This document shows positions 7,950 through 19,768 of a DNA stretch of 44,867 bases, piece after piece. Numbering within the stretch: the stretch's first letter is position 1; each line of letters starts with the position of its first letter. Under the pieces are notes generated by a model. It did no database searches and had not been told where the DNA came from. It saw only the letters and a program-made list of their open reading frames with translations. The stretch is taken from the NCBI RefSeq assembly GCF_902779965.1, contig NZ_CACZDK010000029.1, forward strand, positions 1-44,867, in the 5' to 3' direction. The position numbers and the translations under genes were made by a program. This DNA is from Fibrobacter succinogenes (GTDB lineage Bacteria; Fibrobacterota; Fibrobacteria; Fibrobacterales; Fibrobacteraceae).

Positions 7950-10661
7950 CTACCGTTGCAGTTTATTCAATAGGGAATCTAGCCGCAAAGACAGTTTCTT
8001 TGCTCCAGCGACACACAAATGATCGAAATCCAGCGCCATTTCATCCGTATAGTCATGTGCGCCATAATGGTATTCGTCCATCATTACAAAATGGGAATAC
8101 TTCGCAGCAAGGGAATCCAGATGTACTAAAGTTTTCTGGGCTACGCTTCTGGGAGGACCATGGCGGCCAAAAGATCCTGTTTTCGCAAAAAGAGGAGACT
8201 GAGGGAAAACAAGTCCCACAACAAGGAAGCCCGCATTCTTCGTTTTTTCGATAAAGTCATCAAATTCCTTAAAGACGTCATCATACACCTTCATTTCCGC
8301 TTCACTATAATTGGAATCCCTGGTCACTTCGCCAGTTTTTCCCCAGCCCAAACAAGGTTGGCTGTACAAGCCCCCCGTAGATACACAAGAATCCAGGTCA
8401 AACTGTGAATAGGAGACATTTTCATCCACCATATCCACAAAATTATTTGGCAAGCTGTCCTTCCAAAAATTCTGGCTCGCATCGTAGATATAGCCAGGAG
8501 CCCGTTCAAATAAAACCGTATTTTTAAATTCAGGCGTATTCGACTGCAGGTCAGGAGCTATTTCAATGACCAGAGTTTTCAAGTTCTTTACGTGAGGAAT
8601 TACGTAATTTTCCGCCATATAAAGTTCTCCCCAAAGTTCACTGCCGTCATAACCAAGGTTTAAGGATGGACGAGTCATATAGCGTGGGTCAAAACCCCTA
8701 CGAACACGGGAGGACCCCAGCATCACAAGTTCCAGAGTATCTTTCATGTCCCAGAACATGCGCATCTTGGGGTTCATGATTATTTCACTGATTTCTGCTG
8801 TCTGGTCTCGGTAAGCTCCCGCGCTGTCCAAGTCAAGGGATCCGACATCACTACTTTTAATTCGTGACCACAAATAAGGATGGTATAGGTCGTCGCCTTG
8901 CGCCAACTCCGTAATCGAAGAATCCTTGAAATCCACTAAAACAATCTTGCCATGAAGTCCGGCTGCATCAGTAAGCGTTGCCACAGCAATATCGCTGACA
9001 TCGGTCCACTCCGTATGGTCAAAACTGTATCCTTTCGGCGCAGCAACAGACTGTATCAACTTTCCGCTACTATCGACAACAAAGATCCGTTCATGAACGC
9101 CATAGTTTGTTCCAACGAAATCCTTACCAGTAGAGCTTGCAAAATCAAGGAATAACGATCGCTTGCTGCCATCCTTTGCCAACGATACATTGCAAGCCTG
9201 TTCTCCATTATACCAAACGGTGTCAGAACCATTTATACGGGCCCTCAACAAGCGTGCGCCAGAAACAGCAAGTTTTTCATCAGGTGAAACGCCGTCATGA
9301 TAAGCACCATCAAAGAGCTTTTGGGCTTTGCCGAATTTCCCGTTTTCGAATTTGACCTGCCAAGTACTCATAGAGGCAAAGGTCGCCCCATCTTTATTGT
9401 TTCCCGCATCGTTTGTATAAACAATAACTGTATCTCCAGATGGAAGAACGCGCCAACGCGGGATTGCCGCACTTTCTACATCAAGCTTTACAAGGTTGGA
9501 ACCTTTTTCATTCAAATCTCGAACATACAAGCTAGACTGTCCTGAAACGCCTTCCAACTTTGTACAAAAAGCAACATGATGGCCATTGGGAGAAACATCC
9601 GGATGGTAAGCATCCAAAGAATCAACAATTTCAATAAAAGCCGAATTACCATTCAAATAATCTAGATAGACAAGATTGCCGGACATTTCATTCCTAAAAA
9701 CAAGCTTTGCCCTCAAAGTTTTAATTTTTTCGCGAAGTATCGCCGTAGTTGCCGTAGAGGTAAATGTCGAAGTTGTAACAGAGCCATTGGGGTTCATCCA
9801 CACGGGGTCAGGAATGGCGCCAAACGCCAATCGAAAACCCACATATTCTGCCATCGTTGATGATGTCACGGTATACACATCACTCCGTGAATAGACGGTC
9901 ATGTTTTCCGGAGCATTCCGATAACTGCCTCCCTTCACGACTCGTTCTCCAAGTGAACCTCCATTAGGAGCCCCAACATAGTTTACAATGGTAGTATCCT
10001 TAAAATTGCCTAGCCAATCATTTACCCATTCCATTGCGTTGCCGGCCATATCGCAAACTTGGGTTTCATCTTTTTTCTTTTCGCAAACAGGGTGCAACTT
10101 ATAATCTGAATTCTTGTTGTTCCAGGATTCCTGTGGATTCCAATCTTGTGATGCCACAAGCACCCATTCTGCTTCCGTCGGCAACCTGTACCCCTCAACA
10201 TTGGGAAGAAATGAAAAGTTCTCCAAGACGAGTGCATGATGCTGCTCATCAAATGTAATGGCATCGTAGGTATAGACGGTGTCGTAGCCTTCGCTTTTCG
10301 AACGCGCATTGGCAAACAGAATCGCATCGCCAAAGGTCGCGTTGGTAATAGGTAGATCGCTATTAGCCACATTCGGTCCCCCACTCATATAAGCCGCGTA
10401 TTCACCCCTTGTGACTTCATGTTCCGAGATAGAAAAGTCATAGGTGAAAAGAGCCTTCATCGCAGGGCGTTCTTTGGCCAAAGCGCTGCTGGAATTTGTC
10501 CCCAAAATAGTGTGGCTATCCGAAGCCTTAACGAGAACCATTCCCTTGTGTGCGTCGTCCAATTCAAATGCGACCTTGGAGCCTTCCTCTTCCGGGCCTG
10601 TACTAGACGAGTCATGGCATGAAACCATCAAAAAAAGCAGGCACAATAGCAACCGAATCAT
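7950..10661 (-). CDS. TIGR02171-type lipoprotein with formylglycine-enzyme-like domain
   Basis: The 903-residue protein starts with a lipoprotein signal (LMVSC, lipidated Cys15). Residues of about 40-280 resemble the FGE-sulfatase/SUMF1 fold: ISEHEVTRGEYAAYM, YRLPTEAEWVLVA, VCDMAGNAMEWVNDW, VVKGGSYRNAPE and YVGFRLAF. The middle (about 310-600) has repeated strands like TolB/WD40 propellers, for example YHPDVSPNGHHVAFCTK. The C-terminal 280 residues contain VMLGSSRVRRGFDP and may be SGNH-hydrolase-like. The layout and length fit the TIGR02171 paralogue family of Fibrobacter, whose function is unknown. It probably sits at the outer membrane. It lies between the decayed and intact icd copies and has a hairpin before its start. 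Confidence 0.8.
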   Translation of the reverse strand: MIRLLLCLLFLMVSCHDSSSTGPEEEGSKVAFELDDAHKGMVLVKASDSHTILGTNSSSALAKERPAMKALFTYDFSISEHEVTRGEYAAYMSGGPNVANSDLPITNATFGDAILFANARSKSEGYDTVYTYDAITFDEQHHALVLENFSFLPNVEGYRLPTEAEWVLVASQDWNPQESWNNKNSDYKLHPVCEKKKDETQVCDMAGNAMEWVNDWLGNFKDTTIVNYVGAPNGGSLGERVVKGGSYRNAPENMTVYSRSDVYTVTSSTMAEYVGFRLAFGAIPDPVWMNPNGSVTTSTFTSTATTAILREKIKTLRAKLVFRNEMSGNLVYLDYLNGNSAFIEIVDSLDAYHPDVSPNGHHVAFCTKLEGVSGQSSLYVRDLNEKGSNLVKLDVESAAIPRWRVLPSGDTVIVYTNDAGNNKDGATFASMSTWQVKFENGKFGKAQKLFDGAYHDGVSPDEKLAVSGARLLRARINGSDTVWYNGEQACNVSLAKDGSKRSLFLDFASSTGKDFVGTNYGVHERIFVVDSSGKLIQSVAAPKGYSFDHTEWTDVSDIAVATLTDAAGLHGKIVLVDFKDSSITELAQGDDLYHPYLWSRIKSSDVGSLDLDSAGAYRDQTAEISEIIMNPKMRMFWDMKDTLELVMLGSSRVRRGFDPRYMTRPSLNLGYDGSELWGELYMAENYVIPHVKNLKTLVIEIAPDLQSNTPEFKNTVLFERAPGYIYDASQNFWKDSLPNNFVDMVDENVSYSQFDLDSCVSTGGLYSQPCLGWGKTGEVTRDSNYSEAEMKVYDDVFKEFDDFIEKTKNAGFLVVGLVFPQSPLFAKTGSFGRHGPPRSVAQKTLVHLDSLAAKYSHFVMMDEYHYGAHDYTDEMALDFDHLCVAGAKKLSLRLDSLLNKLQR

Positions 10662-10682
10662 TTTGTTTCTCCATAAATTAAA

Positions 10683-10734
10683 AGCGGGGAGTCCAATGAA
10701 CCGGCATATGCCAGCATAATTGGGCTACCCCGCT
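10683..10734. terminator. Long interrupted hairpin between icd and the TIGR02171 gene
   Basis: AGCGGGG and GTCCAAT pair with ATTGGGC and CCCCGCT on the other side, with the self-complementary GGCATATGCC in the loop. It lies directly after the icd stop codon on the minus strand and just before the lipoprotein gene start, so it may terminate icd and limit read-through. There is no long T run, so it might instead be a regulatory structure in the lipoprotein leader. Confidence 0.55.
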
Positions 10735-10746
10735 AAATATAGTATC

Positions 10747-13028
<2,282 letters not shown>

Positions 13029-13088
13029 ACTTAGGTAGTCAGCGAGGCTCCCCCTCCTGATGGTGTCTGTTCTTTTTAGAAGGTGAAT

Positions 13089-14618
13089 TTAGTCAACACC
13101 AAATAGTTTTACATATTTGCCATAATCGTACATCGTAGAAATAATCCACTCACCGTACGGCTCTATTTTCGCAAGAGTTTCCGGCTTGTCGCAATTCCAT
13201 TTGTCGCTCGCATAAGTCGTTTTCACAATGGGGTGATTCAAACCATCCCAATCCGGTGAATCCGCCAACAAAATTATAGGATAGTAAACCGTCGTATCTT
13301 CAGGGCAGTTGTTCCCGCTCTTCACGATATCTGTCACATAAATTCCATTTTCATCAATACGAGTTATTAAATGTCCCTTAGCGCCAATATCTTTTAGAAC
13401 AACTAGGTAGTAAATGGAGTTTTTAGAAGAACGATACGTCCTAAACTCGTCCAATCGGCCTGGATATTCTGCCAACTTGGGGAAGAATGTTGTTAACAAC
13501 GAATCTGGCAATATATAAACACCCTCATTGCGATACGTATCTGCGATTGGAGTATTTGGCAACGTATTATAAGCGAGACTCAATCCTCCATAAAGCTTAC
13601 TATCATCTATTTCTTTGTAAGTAACTTTGCCATCCGAACTAACTTTGACGGTACTATCGATTATCGAAAACTGCCACTTATATGCATACGTTGTACGCTT
13701 TAAAGTATTAGCCCAATCACTTTCAGCAAAGTAAACTCTATTCATACTATCCAAATAGGGCTGATACGTAAAAGGATTGATGCGAACGTAATTTTCGTCA
13801 TCAAACGGAGCGTAATTTATGGAATCATCAATACATTGATTTTTATACTGAGCCGTATAATCATTCAAGACATCATACCATGCCTGACCTTCAGGGATAA
13901 ATGATGCGCAAGCCAATTCCAAGTCATCTTCGCTACACCCATCTCCAAAATCCCAAAAGAGACCATTCGCATCTTTGCAAGATTTTTTAAATAGATTCAA
14001 CTTCTCGGCACATGAAACACCATATCCCCAAAAACCATTTCTCATTTTCCTTGACCCCATCGTATTTATCACGACTGGGACTCCATCAACATCAACAATT
14101 TTAGTAGCTTCGATGGATTCATTAGGATGGTTATAGAAATAGTCTTGCGCGGCCTCCTCCGAGTAGCATCTTTTATACGGATCAACGTCATGAGCACATT
14201 CATGATCGTCGTCATACGATGTTGCGCGCAACACGCCATTCCTCTCTAAATTGTTCTCCTTTGAATAAGTCACAACGTCACAAACTTTACGCCGATCCTT
14301 GCTGGGATAATGATATACCTGACTATTCTTTATGCTCCACGGAAGCGTATTGACATAATCAAAGTAGAACTTATTTGTATTAGAGCCCATAGACACCATC
14401 AAAGAATCAAAAAGCCGTTCTAATGAATCTGCCATCGATGGGTCCGCCAAAGAAATGAGCGACCTCGCCAAAATAGCTTTCTGCTCTTCCGTCAGCCCTA
14501 TCGGCGAAGAATTCGGTTCGGTAGTCGCACCCGTAAAATCAGGTGTAAAGACGTCATTTGAGCATGACATCAAGAGAGCGGTAAGTCCCGTCATGATTGT
14601 TTTATTTATTTTTTTCAT
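13089..14618 (-). CDS. Predicted lipoprotein, unknown function
   Basis: The 509-residue protein has a lipoprotein signal (LLMSC, Cys19) followed by a Ser/Thr/Pro-rich stretch. The mature part is rich in Asp, Tyr and paired Cys, for example SYDDDHECAHDVDPYKRC and CSEDDLELACASF, and shows no motif that I recognise. It is probably anchored in the outer membrane facing the surface. Its ATG lies one base after the stop of the upstream TIGR02147 gene and is preceded by AAGGAGA inside the end of that gene, so translation is coupled. Such regulator/lipoprotein pairs are frequent in Fibrobacter, which suggests the regulator controls this gene. Confidence 0.7.
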   Translation of the reverse strand: MKKINKTIMTGLTALLMSCSNDVFTPDFTGATTEPNSSPIGLTEEQKAILARSLISLADPSMADSLERLFDSLMVSMGSNTNKFYFDYVNTLPWSIKNSQVYHYPSKDRRKVCDVVTYSKENNLERNGVLRATSYDDDHECAHDVDPYKRCYSEEAAQDYFYNHPNESIEATKIVDVDGVPVVINTMGSRKMRNGFWGYGVSCAEKLNLFKKSCKDANGLFWDFGDGCSEDDLELACASFIPEGQAWYDVLNDYTAQYKNQCIDDSINYAPFDDENYVRINPFTYQPYLDSMNRVYFAESDWANTLKRTTYAYKWQFSIIDSTVKVSSDGKVTYKEIDDSKLYGGLSLAYNTLPNTPIADTYRNEGVYILPDSLLTTFFPKLAEYPGRLDEFRTYRSSKNSIYYLVVLKDIGAKGHLITRIDENGIYVTDIVKSGNNCPEDTTVYYPIILLADSPDWDGLNHPIVKTTYASDKWNCDKPETLAKIEPYGEWIISTMYDYGKYVKLFGVD

Positions 14619-14619
14619 T

Positions 14620-15441
14620 TCATTTCTCCTTCCCTTTTGTCAACGGGAACAGTTGTAAATTCAAGCGATAAACTTTATCGTAATCTTTTTCTTTAGCAGC
14701 CATGGCAACCACCTGCTGCCTGAGAACTTCAAGCTTTTGCACAAGCCATTTGTACGTCGCATCGGACATGCCAAGCGTCACGCCCGCGACATGGCGCTTT
14801 TCCGGCGGGATTTCGTCAATGGCATCAACAGCAAGCTTTGACATTTGGCGGTTCATGGAACGCAACGCCAAAGGAATCGCCTCGGAAGATCCCGTTACAA
14901 TTTTTTCAGTTTGTTTGTAGGTATCCTCGTCAACCTTTTTCAAAAAATCAGTACGGCACAAAAAGTCCAACGCATAGCGCACTTCGGCCGCACTTACGAC
15001 TGGATAGCATTGGTGCGCAAGCTCCAACGGTTTTGCTCCCGGCATAATCGGCGCAAGTTCCCGCATCACAGGATTCACCCACGTTTCGAAATACTTGAAC
15101 GCCTCGGAGTCCACAACTCGCAAGTGATTTTCCTTCGCGATTCTTTGCATTTCTTTAAAAGCCTGGGTTTTCTTTGCATCGCTTTTGGCGTCGCCAAAAA
15201 GCACCATCGCACGGAAAAAATCTCGATCAATACCTTCAATCGACATGGCATTGGCAACACCCTCGACACCATTCTTGCTCAAACCGCTTTTTCCATCGCA
15301 AACGAGCTGAATGTAGTTGGGCGAAGTAAACCCCGCCAAACGAGAAAATTCACGCCACGAGAACAAAGAACTGCGTTTACGTTCTTCGTAAAAATCGCGC
15401 ATGTATTTTCGATAATCTTGATATTCTGTTATCGGTTTCAT
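14620..15441 (-). CDS. TIGR02147-family protein (DUF4423), putative regulator
   Basis: The 273-residue protein belongs to the large Fibrobacter family TIGR02147. The N-terminus (ITEYQDYRKYMRDFYEERK, then FSWREFSRLAGFTSPNYIQL and DGKSGLSKNGVEGVANAM) has the form of a helix-turn-helix DNA-binding domain. The middle region DFFRAMVLFGDAKS and the C-terminal DUF4423 region (VTLGMSDATYKWLVQKLEV) are also typical. Members are thought to be transcription regulators, but the function is not established. It starts a two-gene unit with the downstream lipoprotein. The 350-base gap upstream would hold its promoter. Confidence 0.88.
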   Translation of the reverse strand: MKPITEYQDYRKYMRDFYEERKRSSLFSWREFSRLAGFTSPNYIQLVCDGKSGLSKNGVEGVANAMSIEGIDRDFFRAMVLFGDAKSDAKKTQAFKEMQRIAKENHLRVVDSEAFKYFETWVNPVMRELAPIMPGAKPLELAHQCYPVVSAAEVRYALDFLCRTDFLKKVDEDTYKQTEKIVTGSSEAIPLALRSMNRQMSKLAVDAIDEIPPEKRHVAGVTLGMSDATYKWLVQKLEVLRQQVVAMAAKEKDYDKVYRLNLQLFPLTKGKEK

Positions 15442-15793
15442 ACCTATAAAATAAATTCATTCTATAGCTTCCGCAACAGATTTTACTATACAAAATCAAG
15501 ATTTTTGAAGAAATTTTAAAGATTTTTGAATTTTTCAAAAATTTTTACAAAAATATTATACAGAGCGTATTATAAAAACGAGAAGACGACGCTCCACGCC
15601 ACGCGCGCCCCTCAAAAAAAAGTAAGTAGGCCATCAAAGCGGTCTATTTTCAACATTTAAAGCAAGTGGTCCCCAAAATGCAGACTTCATTGCCAAAAAT
15701 TCAATGTTTAAAAAGCATTTCTTAACAAATATTGACCCGTCAGAATATAAATTATAGGTGTGGTGTGGATAAAAACTCTTCTATAGGTTTTTT
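15442..15793. other. Divergent intergenic region between TIGR02147 and pectate lyase genes
   Basis: No gene is seen. It should hold promoters for both flanking genes. The part next to the TIGR02147 gene (15,480-15,560) is extremely AT-rich with repeated ATTTTTGAA and TTTTTCAAAA words. A candidate promoter toward the pectate lyase is TTGACC at 15732-15737 and TATAGG 15 bases later, with rather short spacing. Confidence 0.4.
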
Positions 15794-17533
15794 ATGAAGA
15801 ATTTTGGGTTTGGAATTGTCAATTACAGGCTTTTTTGCGCGACTTTGTCGGTCGCTTGTTATTCATTTGCAGCAAGCTATGCGCCCCCATCAACAGCAGT
15901 TTCGAAAATCAACAGCTATCGAGGCTATTCGGAGCTGACTTCGGCGGCATCCGGCATGGATATTGACCAGTACACTTACAACATGACCACTTGGCAAATC
16001 GCAAATGGAGGTTTTGACAAAGCCCACGCCGACAAGTACAAGAACGCATACACAGGCGGTGCAAAATCCTCTTGGACGGCAAAAGGCGGCGGTGACCTCG
16101 GCACGATCGACAACAACGCCACCGTTCAAGAAATGCGTTTGCTCGCCGTGCGTTACAAAGAGACGACGAACAACAATTACAAATCAGCATTCAAGACAAG
16201 TTTCAACAAGGCCGTCAATTTTCTTTTGACAATGCAGCGCTCCAAAGGCGGGCTCCCACAAGTTTGGCCCAAGCGCGGCAACTATTCCGACCAAATCACA
16301 CTGAATGACAACGCCATGATCCGCGCAATGGTCACCATGATGGATATCGCCAACAAAACGAGTCCATTCGACAGTGACATCATCGACGACGCCACTCGTA
16401 GCAAGATGAAATCGGCTCTCGACAAAGCAGTCGATTACTTGCTCAAGGCACAAATCGTAAATGACGGAAAACTCACAGTCTGGTGCGCCCAGCATGACAC
16501 CAACAGCTTTGCCCCGGTTGGCGCACGCGCTTATGAACTCGCCAGCAAGTCCGGCAGCGAATCCGCAGGTGCCGTATGGTTCTTGATGAACTGGCCCGAA
16601 CAAACCGAAGCCATCCAAAAATCCATCAAGGGCGCGATTGAATGGTACAAGAAAACACGTGTGACCGGACTCTACTTCAACAAAAAAGCAGGAACATTCG
16701 AAAAGCGCGACGGTAACGTTCTCTGGTACCGATTCTACGAAGTCAACAACGACAATTACTTTTTCTGCGACCGCGATGGCGCGAGCACCAAGACGCAGGA
16801 TTTTACCAAGATTAGCGAAGAACGCCGCACGGGATACCAGTGGGCAGGTGATTACGGCACCGGCATCATCAACACCGAAAAAAATTATCTCGAAGCGCTC
16901 GCCAAGATGGACGACAACTATGTCCCGCCCCCACCCGCACCCGCCATGTGCGGGAGCGACACTTGCAAGACATACATTGACGGCGTAGACTTTATCGATA
17001 TTCAGGGCGTCAAGGAAGCAAGCAACACGGGATTCGTCGGCGAAGGTTACGCCAACGTAGACAACTCCACCGGAAGCTACGTGACCTACGGCGTTACCGC
17101 ATTCAAGGAAGGCAAATACACATTGTTCATCAGCTTCGCAAATGGCGGAGGTTCCGCGCGCGGATTCAACGTTTCTGCAGGCAACGACACGTTACTCGCC
17201 AACGGCAGCATGGAATCGACCGGCGGTTGGACCGAATGGAAAATGCAAAAAATCGAGATTAAATTGCCCATTGGCTACAGCGAACTCAAGTTCACAAGCC
17301 TTTCGAAAGATGGCATGTCCAATATCGATTACATCGGCTGGATGAGCGACGATTTGAAAATTGGCGAAGTTGAAGTTCCACGCACATCCATTGAGGCAAT
17401 GCGCGCAATCCGCAAAACGAAACAAGGCAACCGCTACTTTGTGGACTTTGGCGGCAAAGCCAATGGCGCGGGAGCTTACTTTACGAGAGGAAATGGAAAA
17501 ACGTACAGAGTAAACGGAAGGAACGCAAAATAG
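15794..17533 (+). CDS. Pectate lyase, family PL10, with C-terminal CBM35/6-like module
   Basis: The 579-residue secreted protein has a signal peptide (about residues 1-26). The catalytic domain (about 30-380) has the PL10 pattern: TWQIANGGFDKA, GDLGTIDNNATVQEMRLLA, the motif region LTMQRSKGGLPQVWPKRGNY, ITLNDNAMIRAM and KRDGNVLWYRFYEV with NYFFCDRDG. PL10 enzymes cleave polygalacturonate by Ca-dependent beta-elimination. After a short PPPPAPA linker, residues of about 395-530 look like a CBM35/CBM6 beta-sandwich (GFVGEGYANVDNSTGSYVTY). The last 45 residues are basic, similar to terminal domains of other Fibrobacter secreted enzymes. The pectinesterase gene follows on the same strand, and together they would de-esterify and cut pectin. 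Confidence 0.88.
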   Translation: MKNFGFGIVNYRLFCATLSVACYSFAASYAPPSTAVSKINSYRGYSELTSAASGMDIDQYTYNMTTWQIANGGFDKAHADKYKNAYTGGAKSSWTAKGGGDLGTIDNNATVQEMRLLAVRYKETTNNNYKSAFKTSFNKAVNFLLTMQRSKGGLPQVWPKRGNYSDQITLNDNAMIRAMVTMMDIANKTSPFDSDIIDDATRSKMKSALDKAVDYLLKAQIVNDGKLTVWCAQHDTNSFAPVGARAYELASKSGSESAGAVWFLMNWPEQTEAIQKSIKGAIEWYKKTRVTGLYFNKKAGTFEKRDGNVLWYRFYEVNNDNYFFCDRDGASTKTQDFTKISEERRTGYQWAGDYGTGIINTEKNYLEALAKMDDNYVPPPPAPAMCGSDTCKTYIDGVDFIDIQGVKEASNTGFVGEGYANVDNSTGSYVTYGVTAFKEGKYTLFISFANGGGSARGFNVSAGNDTLLANGSMESTGGWTEWKMQKIEIKLPIGYSELKFTSLSKDGMSNIDYIGWMSDDLKIGEVEVPRTSIEAMRAIRKTKQGNRYFVDFGGKANGAGAYFTRGNGKTYRVNGRNAK

Positions 17534-17571
17534 GCGCCCCGGCACAGAGGCCGGGCGACAAGCAAAAAAAA

Positions 17572-17629
17572 CGTCATTGCGAGCTACACTTACTCCGAGC
17601 GAAGCGTGGGAGCCTGGCGAAGCAATCCA
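17572..17629. repeat. Dispersed palindromic repeat (GTCATTGCGAG type)
   Basis: The stretch begins CGTCATTGCGAG and ends GCGAAGCAATCCA, with GAGCGAAGC inside, which is the widely seen bacterial intergenic repeat of the form GTCATTGCGAG...GCGAAGCAATC. The ends are partly complementary (ATTGC / GCAAT). It fills the gap between the two pectinolytic genes. A GC-rich hairpin (CGCCCCGG / CCGGGCG) lies just before it. Confidence 0.65.
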
Positions 17630-17649
17630 TGCATTAGAATTGAGGTAAT

Positions 17650-19749
17650 ATGTTGAATAATTGGTTTTACAGGTTTGCAGTTTGTATGCCGTTTGCAATG
17701 ACGGTGAGCGCTTCCGCAATTGCAAAGCACGGCTTTGATTTTGTATTGGGCGTCGATGGAGACTTCAAGGCGGCAATCGCAAAGGCATCTTCTTCGGGCG
17801 CAAGCGAATCAAACCGCTTTATTTTATTCGTGCCAAACGGTGAATACAATATCACCAAGATCACCGGCGATGAACATGGCAGATCGACTTTCAGCGGTTC
17901 GAACATTTCCATTATCGGGCAATCGGCTGATAAAACAATTATTTGGAACACGACCGATACCGAAGGCATAAGCACCACGGCAACAATATACTTCCCAAGC
18001 AACAAAAACATGTACATGCAGGACATCACCCTGCAAAACAGAAGTTCCGTTAGCTCTTCAAATGCAGCGCGACAAGTCGCCTTGCAGCAAAATGCGGGCG
18101 ATAAATTTATCTACAAAAACGTACGCCTTTTGAGCGGCCAAGACACTTACTACACCAAGAAAGGCCGCACCTATTGGGAAGGCGGCGAAATTGACGGAAC
18201 GGTAGATTTTATCTGTGGTGGCGGCGACGTATTCTTCGAAGGCACGAAGCTTGTGATGACGCGAAACGGCGGCTACATTACCGCTTCACAAAATCCAGAT
18301 ACCTGGGGCTACGTTTTCAACAACGCCATTATCGAAGTCAGCAATTCTAGTTTCAATAAAACATTTTATCTCGGACGCTCCTGGGGCCGTGCAAAAGTCG
18401 TCTTCTTAAATACCATCATGCGTGCAGAGCCCAGAGCCGAAGGCTGGGGTCCCGACATGAATTCCGCTCCGCAGATTTTTGGCGAATACAACAGCAAAAA
18501 CGGGAATGGTGGCGCCATCAACACAAGCCAACGCAAAACGTATTTTGATGGCGGCAAGGACAAATCCACTGCAACGACGCTCAAGACTGTTTGGAATGCA
18601 AGCGACGCTGCTAAATACACGCTCAAAAACGTCCTTGGCGGTAGCGACAACTGGGAACCGAACAAACTCACAGCGCAAGTCTCTGCGCCAAAGATTTCTC
18701 AGGAAGGCGCCAACATTGTATGGAACGATGACGACAACGCCATTTGCTGGGCCATCTTTGTGAACGGCAAATACCACAGCAACACTACCACAAATTCCAT
18801 TGACATCGGCGGCATTGCCACAGGCTCCAAAGTCACCGTCCGCGCCGCAAATTCCATGGGCGGCCTCGGCGCAAGTTCCAACGAAATTACCGTTCTCGAA
18901 GCAAACGTCACTTACTACAACTTAACAATTAATTCTTCTATCGGTGGCTCCATTGTCGCCTCCCCGAACCGCGAAAAAATCGCCGAAGGCACCGCAGTCA
19001 CATTTACCGCAAAACCCGCCAGCGGCTGGAAATTCGCAGGCTGGACCGGCAAAAGCGCAAGCGATGCCGGCAGCGAAAGCACATGGAAAACAACGATGAC
19101 CAAGGACATCGAACTCGGCGCGATCTTCGAAGCCAAAGGCACAACCACATTCCAAGCCGAAGACGGCATCATCGATAACGCCATCAACGAAAGCACAAAC
19201 GCAGGCTTTGCAGGCACGGGCTACATCAACTTCGGCACGGGAAAATCAACCGTCCAAGTTCCCGTCTATGTAGAATATCCCGGCGAATACACGATGGAAA
19301 TGACTTACGCAAACGGCAGCGGCAAAGCTCGCAGCCTTGCCTTCGCCGAACCCGGCACATGCACCACAGGCGTTGACGGATGCAAAGGCGCCGAAGTCAT
19401 TTCGTTCGAAGCCACCGACAAGTGGACCACATACCAAACAAAAGAAGCAACCATTACACTCCCCAAAGGCGCAAGCTACATCACGTTTTCCATCGTTGAC
19501 GGCAATGACGGTCCGAACCTCGACCAAATCAAACTCACCGAAAAAGACGTCGATAAAGGAAGCGTCGCCATCGTGAAAATCAACCGCGTAAACGCAGCAG
19601 TCACCGAATCACGCATCTACGATACGAACGGAAAACTCGTGCGCTATGCGAAAGGGGACGCCAATTTGACCGGTCTTGCCCCCGGAATTTACGTCGTAAA
19701 AACCTTTGTAAAAGGTTATAATAAACAAACATTGGTTCAAGTCCATTAG
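17650..19749 (+). CDS. Secreted pectinesterase (CE8) with InlB-type repeat, CBM and sorting tail
   Basis: The 699-residue protein has a signal peptide (about residues 1-24). The CE8 beta-helix catalytic domain shows GQDTYY (Asp165), GTVDFICGG (Asp186) and YLGRSWG (Arg243), the two acids and the arginine needed to hydrolyse pectin methyl esters. A fibronectin-like segment (about 345-420) and a divergent InlB B-repeat (ISSIGGSIVASPNRE to FAGWTGKS, about 425-495 region) follow. Next is a CBM35/6-like module (FQAEDGIIDNAINES onward). The end, YDTNGKLVRYAKGD... GLAPGIYVVKTF, resembles type IX secretion sorting domains. Pectinesterase prepares substrate for the adjacent PL10 lyase. Confidence 0.9.
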   Translation: MLNNWFYRFAVCMPFAMTVSASAIAKHGFDFVLGVDGDFKAAIAKASSSGASESNRFILFVPNGEYNITKITGDEHGRSTFSGSNISIIGQSADKTIIWNTTDTEGISTTATIYFPSNKNMYMQDITLQNRSSVSSSNAARQVALQQNAGDKFIYKNVRLLSGQDTYYTKKGRTYWEGGEIDGTVDFICGGGDVFFEGTKLVMTRNGGYITASQNPDTWGYVFNNAIIEVSNSSFNKTFYLGRSWGRAKVVFLNTIMRAEPRAEGWGPDMNSAPQIFGEYNSKNGNGGAINTSQRKTYFDGGKDKSTATTLKTVWNASDAAKYTLKNVLGGSDNWEPNKLTAQVSAPKISQEGANIVWNDDDNAICWAIFVNGKYHSNTTTNSIDIGGIATGSKVTVRAANSMGGLGASSNEITVLEANVTYYNLTINSSIGGSIVASPNREKIAEGTAVTFTAKPASGWKFAGWTGKSASDAGSESTWKTTMTKDIELGAIFEAKGTTTFQAEDGIIDNAINESTNAGFAGTGYINFGTGKSTVQVPVYVEYPGEYTMEMTYANGSGKARSLAFAEPGTCTTGVDGCKGAEVISFEATDKWTTYQTKEATITLPKGASYITFSIVDGNDGPNLDQIKLTEKDVDKGSVAIVKINRVNAAVTESRIYDTNGKLVRYAKGDANLTGLAPGIYVVKTFVKGYNKQTLVQVH

Positions 19750-19768
19750 AATTTGTTAATTTTAGGGC

